Shown: one piece after another, positions 8,623 to 17,416 of the stretch
Position numbering within the stretch: position 1 is the first letter of the stretch
Layout of the letters: every line of letters begins with the position of its first letter
Translations under genes and position numbers: made by a program
The notes under the pieces: generated by a model
Told to the model about the DNA's origin: nothing
Seen by the model: only the letters and a program-made list of their open reading frames with translations
Databases searched by the model: none
Assembly: GCA_963677085.2 (NCBI GenBank)
Contig: CAXXFH010000004.1
Span: forward strand, 4,898,001-4,962,000
Direction of reading: 5' to 3'
Source: G963677085 sp963677085
Lineage (GTDB): Bacteria > Planctomycetota > Planctomycetia > Pirellulales > Thermoguttaceae
DNA length: 64,000 bases

Positions 8623-8848
8623 TTACTCAAACTGAAAGACAGAAGGAAGTCGCAGATAAATATAGATACACGCAGATGACGAAAACGACTTGAAAACGTG
8701 GATTGTTCGGATGGATCATGCTGTGAAGACGATGCTTCTCAATAGTCTCTCATACCAGATAGTCCGTTCGATGCTGGAGCCCCTGCTATCTGCGTTTATT
8801 TGCGTCTATCTGCGGCTCCAAGGTCAGAATTCTTTTCAGTTTGAGTAA
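8623..8848 (+). repeat. Dispersed inverted-repeat element, family A, copy A1
   Basis: A 226-bp element bounded by perfect 15-bp terminal inverted repeats: TTACTCAAACTGAAA at 8623-8637 and its reverse complement at 8834-8848. Inside the ends the arms continue as an imperfect inverted repeat of roughly 65 bases rich in CGCAGAT units, so the element can fold into a long hairpin. Related copies lie at 46936-47266 and 57454-57667. There is no coding capacity, so it is MITE-like. It separates the aldolase and isomerase genes. Confidence 0.8.
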
Positions 8849-8867
8849 CTAAGGTGTAGGAGCAACT

Positions 8868-10223
8868 ATGAGCAAGCTACGTGTGGGATACGCCTGTCTG
8901 GCTCGATTGAGTTTCGACGGCGAATACGCCAAACAACTGATGCAGCGGTCGCTTAAGGCTCTGGCCGAGATGGACATCGAAGTGGTGCACTTCGACGATC
9001 TGACCGTAACCGAACAAGACGCGGAAGCACTGGCCGCGCGCTTTATCGACGAACGAGTCGATGTGGCTGTCATCCAGTACGGCACCTTTTCGCTAGGGAC
9101 GCTGATGCCTCTATTGGCCGACCGTCTCACGGTGCCGCTGGTCCTCTGGGGCGTGCCTGAGCCGTCGCTCGACGGCGGGCGTTTGCGATCGAACTCGTTC
9201 TGCGGGATCAACATGAACGCCCATACGCTGATGCGTCTGGGCCGAAAGTACGAAGCCGTCTTCTGCTCGCCGGAAGACGCGCCGCGCGAGTTCGGCGAAC
9301 TGTTTCGCGTGCTGCATTGCCTCCGGCGGCTACGGCACGTGCGGCTGGGACTGGTGGGTTATCGCGTGCCCGGCTTTTATACGTCGAACTGCGACGAGAT
9401 GGAAATGCGTCGTCGCCTGGGCGTGGAGTTGCACCACATCACGCTTGCCGAAGTGTTCGCCGAGGCGGCCAAAACCGATCCGTCCATCCGAAAGCAACTT
9501 GTCGAAGCGGCTTGCGCGAAAGCCAACACGATTGAGGTCGACACGGAAGAATTTGATAAGGCCGTCGCATTGTACTTGGGCTTGAAAAACCTTGCGGCGA
9601 AATACAACTTGGACACCATGGCCGTGAAGTGCTGGCCCGAGTTTCCCGAGAGCTACGGTGTTGCCGCCTGTTGGGCGCTGAGTCGGCTCAATGACGACGG
9701 TTTTCTCGCTAGTTGCGAAGGCGACGTCTACGGTGCGGTGACCATGCTGATCGAAAACTACCTGACGGGCAAAACTCCCATGTTTGCCGATTTTGTGGCG
9801 ATCGATGAAGAGAAGAACATCGGCATCGGTTGGCATTGCGGCGCGGCTCCTACGTGCCTGGCCGGCGACGGCAACTGCGTGGCCGTCTGCAAGCATCCGA
9901 GCGTCGGCGGTGGCGGCAAGACAGGCGTTACGGTCAGTTTTTCCGTCGCCGGCGGCTCACCGGCCACAATGGCCCGACTAAGCGTTGGCCCTCAAGGACT
10001 GCGGCTGTTCTTCGCGGGCGGCGAAGCCGTAGACACTGGTCCGATCCTTCGCGGCAACCCGGCCGGTATCCGATTCGACACGCCGGTGCGCCGCCTCATG
10101 CAAATCATCTTGGATGAAGGCATGGAACATCACTATGTGCTGGTACACGCCGATATCCGCCCGGAACTGCGCAAACTGGCCAAGTGGATCGACTTGCCGA
10201 TGATCGATGTCGACGCGAAGTAG
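8868..10223 (+). CDS. L-fucose/L-arabinose isomerase-like protein
   Basis: 451 residues, cytoplasmic. The N-terminal region is Rossmann-like, and the C-terminal half has the isomerase-family acidic and His residues: VKCWPEFPE, ASCEGDVYGA, and WHCGAAP. By family knowledge these bind the catalytic Mn2+ and perform aldose-ketose interconversion by an ene-diol route. TAGGAG at 8857-8862 supports the ATG at 8868. It differs in length from classical FucI (about 590) and fits the shorter fucose isomerase-like group, whose substrates are often unknown. It directly precedes an IolB-like isomerase and an FGGY kinase, so it may make the ketose the kinase phosphorylates. Confidence 0.8.
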   Translation: MSKLRVGYACLARLSFDGEYAKQLMQRSLKALAEMDIEVVHFDDLTVTEQDAEALAARFIDERVDVAVIQYGTFSLGTLMPLLADRLTVPLVLWGVPEPSLDGGRLRSNSFCGINMNAHTLMRLGRKYEAVFCSPEDAPREFGELFRVLHCLRRLRHVRLGLVGYRVPGFYTSNCDEMEMRRRLGVELHHITLAEVFAEAAKTDPSIRKQLVEAACAKANTIEVDTEEFDKAVALYLGLKNLAAKYNLDTMAVKCWPEFPESYGVAACWALSRLNDDGFLASCEGDVYGAVTMLIENYLTGKTPMFADFVAIDEEKNIGIGWHCGAAPTCLAGDGNCVAVCKHPSVGGGGKTGVTVSFSVAGGSPATMARLSVGPQGLRLFFAGGEAVDTGPILRGNPAGIRFDTPVRRLMQIILDEGMEHHYVLVHADIRPELRKLAKWIDLPMIDVDAK

Positions 10224-10259
10224 ATGCCGATGCGGCAATCCGTTACTAGAGAAATGAGT

Positions 10260-10388
10260 TTTTGACAGGATGACAGGATTAACAGGATGATGGATTAGCA
10301 TGCCCACGCTTTTCGTGGGCATGGCACCCAGCGTCGAAAATCTCAACGTGACGAAGGGCAGATATCCATCCTGTTATCCTGTCAAAAG
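10260..10388. repeat. GACAGGAT inverted repeat with a nested hairpin
   Basis: The left arm starts TTTTTGACAGGATGACAGG and the right arm ends with the reverse complement of TTTTGACAGGATAACAGG. Inside lies a separate hairpin (10299-10322) of the CATGCCCACG...CGTGGGCATG type. It fills the 198-base gap between the isomerase genes. The sequence type is a common intergenic repeat in several bacterial phyla (general knowledge). Confidence 0.65.
10299..10322. repeat. CATGCCCACG hairpin repeat
   Basis: Perfect 10-bp stem CATGCCCACG/CGTGGGCATG with a four-base loop, followed by GCACCCA. Close relatives are at 27718-27783, 52879-52903 and 54168-54191. It lies inside the larger GACAGGAT inverted repeat. 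Confidence 0.7.
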
Positions 10389-10421
10389 ACGTCGTAGAAG
10401 AAGTACTTTTAAGGAACACTG

Positions 10422-11219
10422 ATGAACTATAAACACAACTGGACTCCCAACCCCGGGCTGAGTGAGATCGTCAAGCCGGGTGATGCCGGGCTCCAGCAAA
10501 TCGGTTTTGCGATGCTTTGCCTCAAGGCCGGTGAAAGTTTCACCGCGCCGGCCGAAGGCCAGGAGACGGCCCTGATTGTGCTTAGCGGCACGTGTGCCGT
10601 GTGGGGCGAGGGATTTGCTTTCGACAAGGTCGGACAGCGCAAAAACGTTTTCGACGGCAAGCCGGCCACCGTGTATCTGCCTGCTGGCAACGGCTACACC
10701 GTCGACGCCGTGACCGACGTCGAGGTGGCCGTATGCCGCGCGGCTTCCGACCGTAACGGCACGCCGCAATTCATCGCGCCGGACGCCGTCAAGGACGTAA
10801 CCATCGGCCGGGACAACTGGACACGAACGGCCTACCTGATCGTCGGCGACGATGTACCGGCTCATTGCCTCTTTATTGGCGAGGCCATCGTGCCGCCCGG
10901 TAATTGGGCCAGCTTCCCGCCGCATCGCCACGATGAAGACGCGCTACCCGACGAAGTCGACATGGAGGAGATTTACTTCTTCCGTTTCGATCGGCCGGGC
11001 GGTTTCGGCATCCAGAAGATCTACACCGACGACCGCTCGATCGACGAAACCATCACGTTCGAGGAGAACGACACGCTGTTGATACCCGAGGGCTATCATC
11101 CGGTGGTCGCCGCCCCGGGCTACATGATGTATTACCTTTGGATCATGGCCGGCACGGTGAATCGCAAGTTTCTTTCCCGACAAGATCCGGCCCATCGCTG
11201 GGTGGCGGAAGAGTGCTAA
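10422..11219 (+). CDS. iolB: 5-deoxy-glucuronate isomerase-like protein (IolB/KduI family)
   Basis: 265 residues, bicupin of the KduI/IolB family. The second cupin carries the metal ligands: PPHRHDED, then a Glu in DMEEIYFFRF, then the distal His in YHPVVAAPGY. IolB converts 5-deoxy-glucuronate to 5-dehydro-2-deoxy-gluconate in myo-inositol breakdown. No other dedicated inositol gene (IolC kinase, IolD hydrolase) is in the window, so the substrate here may be a different uronate or the pathway may be split. TTAAGGAA at 10409-10416 precedes the ATG. The gene symbol is given for family only. Confidence 0.8.
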   Translation: MNYKHNWTPNPGLSEIVKPGDAGLQQIGFAMLCLKAGESFTAPAEGQETALIVLSGTCAVWGEGFAFDKVGQRKNVFDGKPATVYLPAGNGYTVDAVTDVEVAVCRAASDRNGTPQFIAPDAVKDVTIGRDNWTRTAYLIVGDDVPAHCLFIGEAIVPPGNWASFPPHRHDEDALPDEVDMEEIYFFRFDRPGGFGIQKIYTDDRSIDETITFEENDTLLIPEGYHPVVAAPGYMMYYLWIMAGTVNRKFLSRQDPAHRWVAEEC

Positions 11220-11337
11220 GAACGGCCCGAAAAATAACTTACCGTTTTCGAGGCGTAACGCGAGGGCCGTCGCGAAGCACGGCCCGGTAAATCGGGAAGT
11301 TATCCATCGGCCTGTCTTAAACCACAAGAAAGTCGCT

Positions 11338-12858
11338 ATGAGTGAGTTGCTTCTAGGAATTGATGTCGGCACGAGCGGCTGCAAGGTTACGGCAATCGAT
11401 CGGCACGGGCAGGTAGTCGACGAGGGTTTCGGCGAGTACCAAACGTTTCACCCGCACCCGGGCTGGGCGGAGCAGGAACCGGAAGACTGGTACGCGGTCG
11501 TGTGTCGGTTGTTAAAGGCCCTGTTCGCGCGGGGAACGTGTCGGGCAGAGCAGATCGCCGCGTTGAGTCTCGACGGCTCCACCCATAACGCGGTGTTGGC
11601 CGACGCGGATTTTCGGCCGCTGCGCCGGGCCATTATGTGGACCGACCAGCGAAGCGTCGCCCAGGCCGCCCGATTGGAAGAGCAAGCCGGGCAGCAAATA
11701 TTTGAGACGGCTTACCAGAAACCGTCGCCCACCTGGACGTTACCGCAGATTCTTTGGGTCAAGGAAAACGAACCCGAAGTGCTAGGGCAGACCTTCCATG
11801 TGTTATTCACCAAGGACTACGTGCGGTATCGACTAACCGGCACCTGGGAGACCGACTACATCGAGGCCCAAGGCAGCCTGTTCTACGACATGGGCGAGGG
11901 CAAATGGTCGGCACCGCTTTGTGCATTGGCCGGACTGTCCGTGGAGACGCTTCCGCCGCTGGTCAAGCCGACCGACGTGGTAGGGTCAGTCACTCGGACA
12001 GCCGCCGAAGCGACGGGCCTCCGCGAGGGTACGCCGGTCGTGGCCGGGTGTTCCGACTCGGCGGTCGAAGGCTACGCGGCCGGCGCTATTGCGCCGGGAC
12101 AGATGATTCTGAAGCTGGCAACCGCGGGCAACGTAAACGTAATGACCGCCGCGCCGCACCCACACCCTAAGACGTTGACCTACTCGCACGTTATCCCGGG
12201 GCTTTGGTACACGGTGGTGGCCACCAACACGGCGGCCTCGGCCGAGCGTTGGTTCCGCGACCTGTTTTGCAGCGAAGAAATCGCCAAAGCGAACGGGCAA
12301 GGCACCAGCCCTTACGTCCTGATGCACCAGCAGGCAGCCAGCGTGGCGCCGGGAGCCGACGGGATGTTTTTTCATCCCTACCTGCTGGGCGAACGGGCGC
12401 CGTACTGGGATGCAAACTTACGAGGCAGCTTCGTCGGTGCCACGATGCGGCACAGCAAGGCCCATTTCCTCCGGGCGCTGCTCGAAGGCGTCGCCTACTC
12501 GCTCCGCGACTGTTTCCGGACGATCTTGGAGATGAACCTTGCCGTCGACGAAATCCGGCTGATCGGCGGTGGCGCCAAGAGTACGCTTTGGAGCCAGATC
12601 ATTGCCGACGTCTTCGCACGTCCCGTGATCCGCCCGGCCGGCTGTGATGCCTCGTTCGGCGCCGCGCTGTTGGCGGGCGTTGGCACGGGCCTGTTTGCCG
12701 ACGAAGCCGATGCCGTGCGACGTTGCACGCAGGTGCGAGACGTTATCGAACCCAACCCCACAAATTCAGACACCTATGCCCGACTCTTCCCGCTGTACTG
12801 CCAGATTCACGACAACTTGGCAGCGACCTACACCGAAGTGGCAGCAGCGGTAGGATAA
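11338..12858 (+). CDS. FGGY-family carbohydrate kinase (xylulokinase-like)
   Basis: 506 residues, standard length for xylulokinase. Motifs in order are LGIDVGTSGCK (phosphate loop of the first actin-like domain), MWTDQRS, GCSDSAVEGYAAGAI with the catalytic-base Asp, GERAPYWDANLRG, and IGGGAKSTLWSQI (second ATP motif). It phosphorylates a ketose or polyol using ATP. The neighbouring isomerase would generate its ketose substrate and the aldolase could act on products. FGGY specificity cannot be read from sequence with confidence; xylulokinase is the nearest description. Confidence 0.88.
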   Translation: MSELLLGIDVGTSGCKVTAIDRHGQVVDEGFGEYQTFHPHPGWAEQEPEDWYAVVCRLLKALFARGTCRAEQIAALSLDGSTHNAVLADADFRPLRRAIMWTDQRSVAQAARLEEQAGQQIFETAYQKPSPTWTLPQILWVKENEPEVLGQTFHVLFTKDYVRYRLTGTWETDYIEAQGSLFYDMGEGKWSAPLCALAGLSVETLPPLVKPTDVVGSVTRTAAEATGLREGTPVVAGCSDSAVEGYAAGAIAPGQMILKLATAGNVNVMTAAPHPHPKTLTYSHVIPGLWYTVVATNTAASAERWFRDLFCSEEIAKANGQGTSPYVLMHQQAASVAPGADGMFFHPYLLGERAPYWDANLRGSFVGATMRHSKAHFLRALLEGVAYSLRDCFRTILEMNLAVDEIRLIGGGAKSTLWSQIIADVFARPVIRPAGCDASFGAALLAGVGTGLFADEADAVRRCTQVRDVIEPNPTNSDTYARLFPLYCQIHDNLAATYTEVAAAVG

Positions 12859-12897
12859 TCAGATCAACAATTCTCCCGCACCGGGAGCAAGGAGAAA

Positions 12898-14346
12898 ATG
12901 CGGATGCGAGTATCAGCCGATAGTTACCTTCATGAGATGATCTTCAGCGAGTTGGCCGACGTCGTCGGGCCGGAAAACATCTCGACCAGCGAGTCCGACA
13001 AGATTGCCTGTTCGTGCGACTACTACTGGACGGCCGAAATGTGGGTCGACCGGGGTTGCAAGAGCCCTACGGCCGACTTCATTGTTCATCCGCGTTCGAC
13101 GGAAGAGGTGTCGCGGATCTGCCGTATCGCCAACAATCATCGCACCCCAGTAACTACCTGGGGCGGCGGTTCCGGTTCCCAGGGCGGGGCCTTGCCGATG
13201 TACGGCGGAATCCTGTTGGACACGAAGAAGATGGATCGGCTGGTCGAGATCGACACGCAGTCGCTCACCGTAACGGCCGAGACGGGCATCAACATGCAAC
13301 ATCTCGAATGGGCCTTGGAAAAGCAGGGCTACTCCACAATGCATGTGCCCGCTTCGATTGGTTGCGCCACCCTGGGTGGCTTCCTGGCCCATCGGGGAAC
13401 CGGCGTGCTGTCGACGAAGTACGGCAAGATCGAAGACATGATCATGTCGTTGGAAACGGTCCTGCCCGACGGCACGATCATCGACACGTTGCCCGTGCCC
13501 CGACACGCCTCGGGCCCCGACCTGAACCAGTTGTTCATCGGTTCCGAAGGCACGTTGGGCGTAATGACCAAAGCGACGTTGAAGATTCATCCGCTGCCGG
13601 AAACGCGGCGGTTCCACGCCTTTGTCTTCGAAAACCTACACGCTGCGATGACGGCTGGCCGCAACATTATGGCCGCACGGCTTCGCCCGTGTGTCATCCG
13701 ACTCTACGACGAGGCCGAAACGCAGCGGCTTATCAAACGGGTGCTCGGTATCGATCGCGAAGGGTCGTACTTGGTCTTCGGTTTCGACGGCGACAAGGAG
13801 ATGGTCGACCTGGAAATGCAAAAGGCCTTGGAGATTTGCCGTAGCCAACAGCATGAGGACTTGGGCCAGGAGCCGGGCGAAAGTTGGTGGGAGCACCGCT
13901 ATGACTTCTTCTTCCCCAACCACATGTTCCGGCTGCCGCAGGCGTTCGGCACGTTGGACACCGTGGCCACGTTTGCCAATATCGAGAACGTGTATTGGGC
14001 GATGAAACGCGTCGTCGAGGAAAACTTCCCCATGGCCCGTTATATCGGACATTTTTCCCACTGGTACGAATGGGGGTGTATGCTCTATGCACGCTTCATC
14101 ATCGAACAAGCGCCGGAAGATCCGCACGAAGCCGCGCAGCTTTACAACCACATCTGGGACATGTGCTTGCGGGCAGCCCTGCAAAACGGCGGGGTGCTCA
14201 ATGAACACCACGGTATCGGCCTGAAACTGGGACGGTTGATGAAAGAATTACACGGTCCGGCCTTCGACGTAATCCAAAAAATCAAGGACGTGCTCGACCC
14301 AAACAACATCATGAACCCTGGAAAAATGGGACTGAGGGGATTTTAA
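12898..14346 (+). CDS. FAD-linked oxidase, glycolate oxidase GlcD/D-lactate dehydrogenase-like
   Basis: 482 residues. The N-terminal FAD-binding (PCMH) domain shows FIVHPRSTEEVSRICRIAN, GGGSGSQGGALPMYGG and VPASIGCATLGGFLAHRGTG. The C-terminal domain ends with GGVLNEHHGIGLKLG and LDPNNIMNPGKMG, typical of the glycolate/D-lactate/alkyl-DHAP oxidase superfamily. It oxidises a 2-hydroxyacid. AAGGAG at 12889-12894 is only three bases from the ATG at 12898 but nine from an in-frame ATG at 12904, so 12904 may be the real start. It is followed about 100 bases later by the GlcF-like iron-sulfur subunit, as in glc operons. Confidence 0.85.
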   Translation: MRMRVSADSYLHEMIFSELADVVGPENISTSESDKIACSCDYYWTAEMWVDRGCKSPTADFIVHPRSTEEVSRICRIANNHRTPVTTWGGGSGSQGGALPMYGGILLDTKKMDRLVEIDTQSLTVTAETGINMQHLEWALEKQGYSTMHVPASIGCATLGGFLAHRGTGVLSTKYGKIEDMIMSLETVLPDGTIIDTLPVPRHASGPDLNQLFIGSEGTLGVMTKATLKIHPLPETRRFHAFVFENLHAAMTAGRNIMAARLRPCVIRLYDEAETQRLIKRVLGIDREGSYLVFGFDGDKEMVDLEMQKALEICRSQQHEDLGQEPGESWWEHRYDFFFPNHMFRLPQAFGTLDTVATFANIENVYWAMKRVVEENFPMARYIGHFSHWYEWGCMLYARFIIEQAPEDPHEAAQLYNHIWDMCLRAALQNGGVLNEHHGIGLKLGRLMKELHGPAFDVIQKIKDVLDPNNIMNPGKMGLRGF

Positions 14347-14451
14347 CGCGGTAGGGACTTCGCCTATCGTCCCTCGCCTCTCACCCCTCGTCGCTGTCCT
14401 CTGACCCCTATTGCCATTCAGGGCAACAACTACTAAAGGCTTAACCTACCA

Positions 14452-15585
14452 ATGCTTGTTGAAAAACAATTCGAGACTATCGACGCTTGTCGATTCTGTT
14501 TTATGTGCCGCCATGTGTGTACCGTCGGGATGGCGAGCGGTTGGGAGTCGGATACCCCGCGCGGCAAGGCGCTGCTGCTATTCAAGGTTCTCCGGGGACA
14601 CGCCGAGTACAACGACGACCTCGTGCGCACCATCTATCGTTGCTGCCTGTGCGGCATGTGCCAAAGCTGGTGTAAGGGCGATTACACGCTGCCGGAGGCT
14701 GTGCTTCTAGCACGCGGCGACATCGTCTCCCAGGGCAAGGAGCCCGAAGCCGCTCGGCAGATCAAGCAACACCTCCTCCAGACGGGCAACCCCTTCGGCC
14801 TGCCGGCCGGTGAGCGTTTCCAGTCGATCGAATACACCGGGAAACCAGGCACCCAAGAGCCGCAGCAAACGGCCGAGGTGCTCTACTACGTCGGCTGCGA
14901 CACGGCCTACCAGCGGCCGGAGATTGCCAACGCGTTTATTCGCATTCTCTCGCATAGCGGGGTCAACTTTACGTTGCTCAGCGACGAGACATCCACCGGT
15001 AAGCCACTCACGGCACTGGGGTATCGTGACGAGGCGAAGCAGGTTGCTGAAACGCTTGCGGCGAAGATCAAAGCCACCGGTTGCCGGGTGCTGGTAACCA
15101 CGTGCCCCAGTTCGTTCGACGCGCTGAAAAACGATTACCCGGCCATCGGCGTCGATCTAGGCGGTGTCGAAGTGTTGCACGCCTCGCAGTACCTTGAACG
15201 GCTCGTCGCCGAAGGCAAACTAGCGCCGCAAAATCGGATTGAGCGAATGGTCACGGTCCACGACAGCGACCGTCTCGGCCGATTCAACGCCATTTACGAC
15301 GCCCCACGCCAGGTGTTACAAGCGATCCCAGGCGTGGAACTGACAGAGATGTCGTGGACCCGCGACACGGCACATTCCTGTGGTGAAACGGCCGGGGTGC
15401 TGCGACTGCTCAATCCCGAACTGAGCCGAACCCTGGCCGAACGGCTCCTAGCTGAAGCCAACAGCACGGGCGCCCAGGTGTTGGCCACTTCGTGTCCCGT
15501 CACCAAGCAAACGTTGGTGGAAGCCAACGGTGCCGACATCGAAATTCGGGATGTCGTCGAGCTGGTCGCCGAGTCGTTGACGTAA
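14452..15585 (+). CDS. (Fe-S)-binding oxidoreductase, GlcF-like
   Basis: 377 residues. Two 4Fe-4S motifs lie in the N-terminal quarter (CRFCFMCRHVC and CCLCGMCQSWC, each CxxCxxCxxxC). Two CCG-type domains follow, one around YYVGCDTAY and one around HSCGETAG with SCPVTK. This is the architecture of GlcF and heterodisulfide reductase D-like proteins, which pass electrons from the flavin subunit to quinones or other acceptors. It pairs with the FAD oxidase just upstream. The leader is 105 bases with low-complexity CCCCT tracts and no strong ribosome site, so translation may be weak or coupled. A strong hairpin follows the stop codon. Confidence 0.85.
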   Translation: MLVEKQFETIDACRFCFMCRHVCTVGMASGWESDTPRGKALLLFKVLRGHAEYNDDLVRTIYRCCLCGMCQSWCKGDYTLPEAVLLARGDIVSQGKEPEAARQIKQHLLQTGNPFGLPAGERFQSIEYTGKPGTQEPQQTAEVLYYVGCDTAYQRPEIANAFIRILSHSGVNFTLLSDETSTGKPLTALGYRDEAKQVAETLAAKIKATGCRVLVTTCPSSFDALKNDYPAIGVDLGGVEVLHASQYLERLVAEGKLAPQNRIERMVTVHDSDRLGRFNAIYDAPRQVLQAIPGVELTEMSWTRDTAHSCGETAGVLRLLNPELSRTLAERLLAEANSTGAQVLATSCPVTKQTLVEANGADIEIRDVVELVAESLT

Positions 15586-15610
15586 GATAAGTACGGTGGC
15601 AGTGTAGCTG

Positions 15611-15685
15611 TCGGGTGGGCCGAGCAAAGCGAGCCCCACCGGCGGGCATGATTGCGGTGGGGCTCGCTTTGCTCGGCCCACCCGA
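15611..15685. terminator. Perfect 30-bp inverted repeat after the sugar cluster
   Basis: Bases 15611-15640 and 15656-15685 are exact reverse complements around a 15-base loop (GGTGGGCCGAGCAAAGCGAG type). The stem is followed by GAGCTTATCGTGATTTTTTC. It lies 26 bases after the last gene of the cluster and before the sulfatase, so it is likely to end the operon transcript. The same sequence type is a dispersed bacterial intergenic repeat. Confidence 0.65.
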
Positions 15686-15808
15686 CGAGCTTATCGTGAT
15701 TTTTTCTTCTGGCGGTTTTTTCGGCGAAAATTGACGTTTCGCTCCTCGGCGGACATACTGGCAATACGATTGGTTGTCGAATCGAAGCCGCCCGCAGGAG
15801 ACTCCACC

Positions 15809-17299
15809 ATGCAATGTCTTTTCGTCCGAGTGTTTGCCCGCCGCTCTCATTCATCGAGCCGGTTAGAGGTTCACAGAGCAGCCGTCCTTATGTTGCTCGC
15901 GATGGCAGCTTGGGCAGCGGTTGCTACCGAAAACCGGGGTTTCGCCCAGGACAACGGTGGTCGTCCCAATATCATTTACGTGCTGGCCGACGACCTGGGC
16001 TACGGCGATTTGGGATGCTACGGGCAGAAGACGATCAAGACACCGCATCTCGACCGGATGGCCGCCGAGGGAATTCGGTTTACGCAGCACTACGCCGGAT
16101 CAACCGTTTGCGCTCCGTCGCGTTGCGTGTTGATGACGGGGTTGAACACAGGCCACTGCCAGGTGCGCGGCAACGCCATGGGCGAGGCCCAATCGCTGAC
16201 GCCTCGCGATCGGACCGTCGCCCAGGTGCTGAAAGCGGCCGGCTACAAGACGGCGTTGATCGGAAAATGGGGACTCGGCGACGACCTAGACGGTGCCCGG
16301 CAGGGGCATCCCAACCGCCAAGGGTTCGACTACTTCTTCGGCTATCTCAATCAGGTTCACGCCCACAACTATTATCCGGAGTTTCTCTGGCGAAACAACG
16401 AGAAGGTGCCGCTCGTCAATGAGGTAAAGCTGGCGCCGCGGGGCTACGCCGGATTCCACGGCGGCGCGGCGACCAAGCGTGTCACCTACTCACACGATCT
16501 GTTCATGACCGAAGCGTTGAAGTGGGTCGAAGGAAATCGAGCCAACCCATTTTTCCTTTATCTGGCCGTGACCATTCCGCACGCGAACAACGAGGCCACG
16601 CGGTTGTTCAAAGATGGGGCCGAGGTGCCCGACTACGGCATCTACGCTGACAAAGACTGGCCCAATCCCGACAAGGGCCAAGCGGCCATGATTACCCGAC
16701 TGGATGCCGGCATTGGCCAACTGCTGGCCAAGCTTGCCGCGTTGGGCATCGACAAGAACACGCTCGTGATGTTTTCGTCGGACAATGGTCCACACGACGA
16801 GTCGAACCACAACCTGGAACGCTTCACCCCGGCCGGGCCTTTGCGTGGCATGAAGCGAGACCTTTACGAAGGCGGTATCCGCGTGCCGTTGATCGCTTGG
16901 TGGCCGGGCACGGTGAAGCCGGGCCAGGTGTCGGACCACATCTCGGCCTTTCAGGACATGATGCCGACGTTTGCCGATCTGGCCGGCGTGGCCACGCCCA
17001 AGACCGACGGTCTTTCGATGGCTCCCCTGCTTCGCGGCCAGGGCGAACAGAAGAAGCACATCGCCCTCTACTGGGAATTTTACGAACACGGAGGCAAGCA
17101 GACCGTGCGGTTCGGCAAGTGGAAGGGCGTGCGCCTTGGCGTGAAGAAAGACCGCCAGGCGCCGATCGAACTTTACGACGTGACGACCGACATTGGCGAA
17201 CAGACCAACGTGGCAGAAAAATACCCGGAGGTGGTCAAGCTCATCGACAAGATCATGACGATCGAGCACACGGATTCGCCGTATTTTTCGTTTGAGTAA
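15809..17299 (+). CDS. Secreted sulfatase (arylsulfatase A-like), no. 1
   Basis: 496 residues. A hydrophobic signal (VLMLLAMAAWAAVA) precedes the mature start. The sulfatase fold begins RPNIIYVLADDLGYGDLGCYG with the two metal Asp. The formylglycine motif is CAPSR with Cys101, so it needs a sulfatase-maturating enzyme encoded elsewhere. Later motifs GKWGLGD and FSSDNGPH fit the S1 family. GCAGGAG at 15794-15800 decides the ATG at 15809 over an upstream codon. It removes sulfate esters from polysaccharides or small molecules outside the cytoplasm, and its position after the sugar cluster suggests work on a sulfated glycan (inference). Confidence 0.9.
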   Translation: MQCLFVRVFARRSHSSSRLEVHRAAVLMLLAMAAWAAVATENRGFAQDNGGRPNIIYVLADDLGYGDLGCYGQKTIKTPHLDRMAAEGIRFTQHYAGSTVCAPSRCVLMTGLNTGHCQVRGNAMGEAQSLTPRDRTVAQVLKAAGYKTALIGKWGLGDDLDGARQGHPNRQGFDYFFGYLNQVHAHNYYPEFLWRNNEKVPLVNEVKLAPRGYAGFHGGAATKRVTYSHDLFMTEALKWVEGNRANPFFLYLAVTIPHANNEATRLFKDGAEVPDYGIYADKDWPNPDKGQAAMITRLDAGIGQLLAKLAALGIDKNTLVMFSSDNGPHDESNHNLERFTPAGPLRGMKRDLYEGGIRVPLIAWWPGTVKPGQVSDHISAFQDMMPTFADLAGVATPKTDGLSMAPLLRGQGEQKKHIALYWEFYEHGGKQTVRFGKWKGVRLGVKKDRQAPIELYDVTTDIGEQTNVAEKYPEVVKLIDKIMTIEHTDSPYFSFE

Positions 17300-17337
17300 T
17301 TGGCGGATTCCGGCGGGGGGCGGTTGGCTTTGCTCGT

Positions 17338-17359
17338 CCCAGGGGATGCAACCCCTGGG
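17338..17359. repeat. CCCAGGGG...CCCCTGGG hairpin
   Basis: A short stem, CCCAGGGG at 17338-17345 with its complement at 17352-17359, between the convergent sulfatase and ligA genes. It may end transcription from either side, although there is no T-run. Confidence 0.45.
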
Positions 17360-17416
17360 CTTGGGATGGTTGGAGAACGATTGCGGTGAGACTCGTTGCG
17401 ATTGGCACTCTCGCCC

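Noticed and set aside
8641..8830. CRISPR-like spacing of CGCAGAT units in family A elements
   Set aside because: The units are irregular, inverted, and shared by all three copies with the same spacing, so no spacers are present.
13014..13844. A 276-codon plus frame inside the FAD oxidase gene
   Set aside because: It is a third frame of a gene with strong FAD-domain motifs; Arg/Gly-rich composition shows a shadow.
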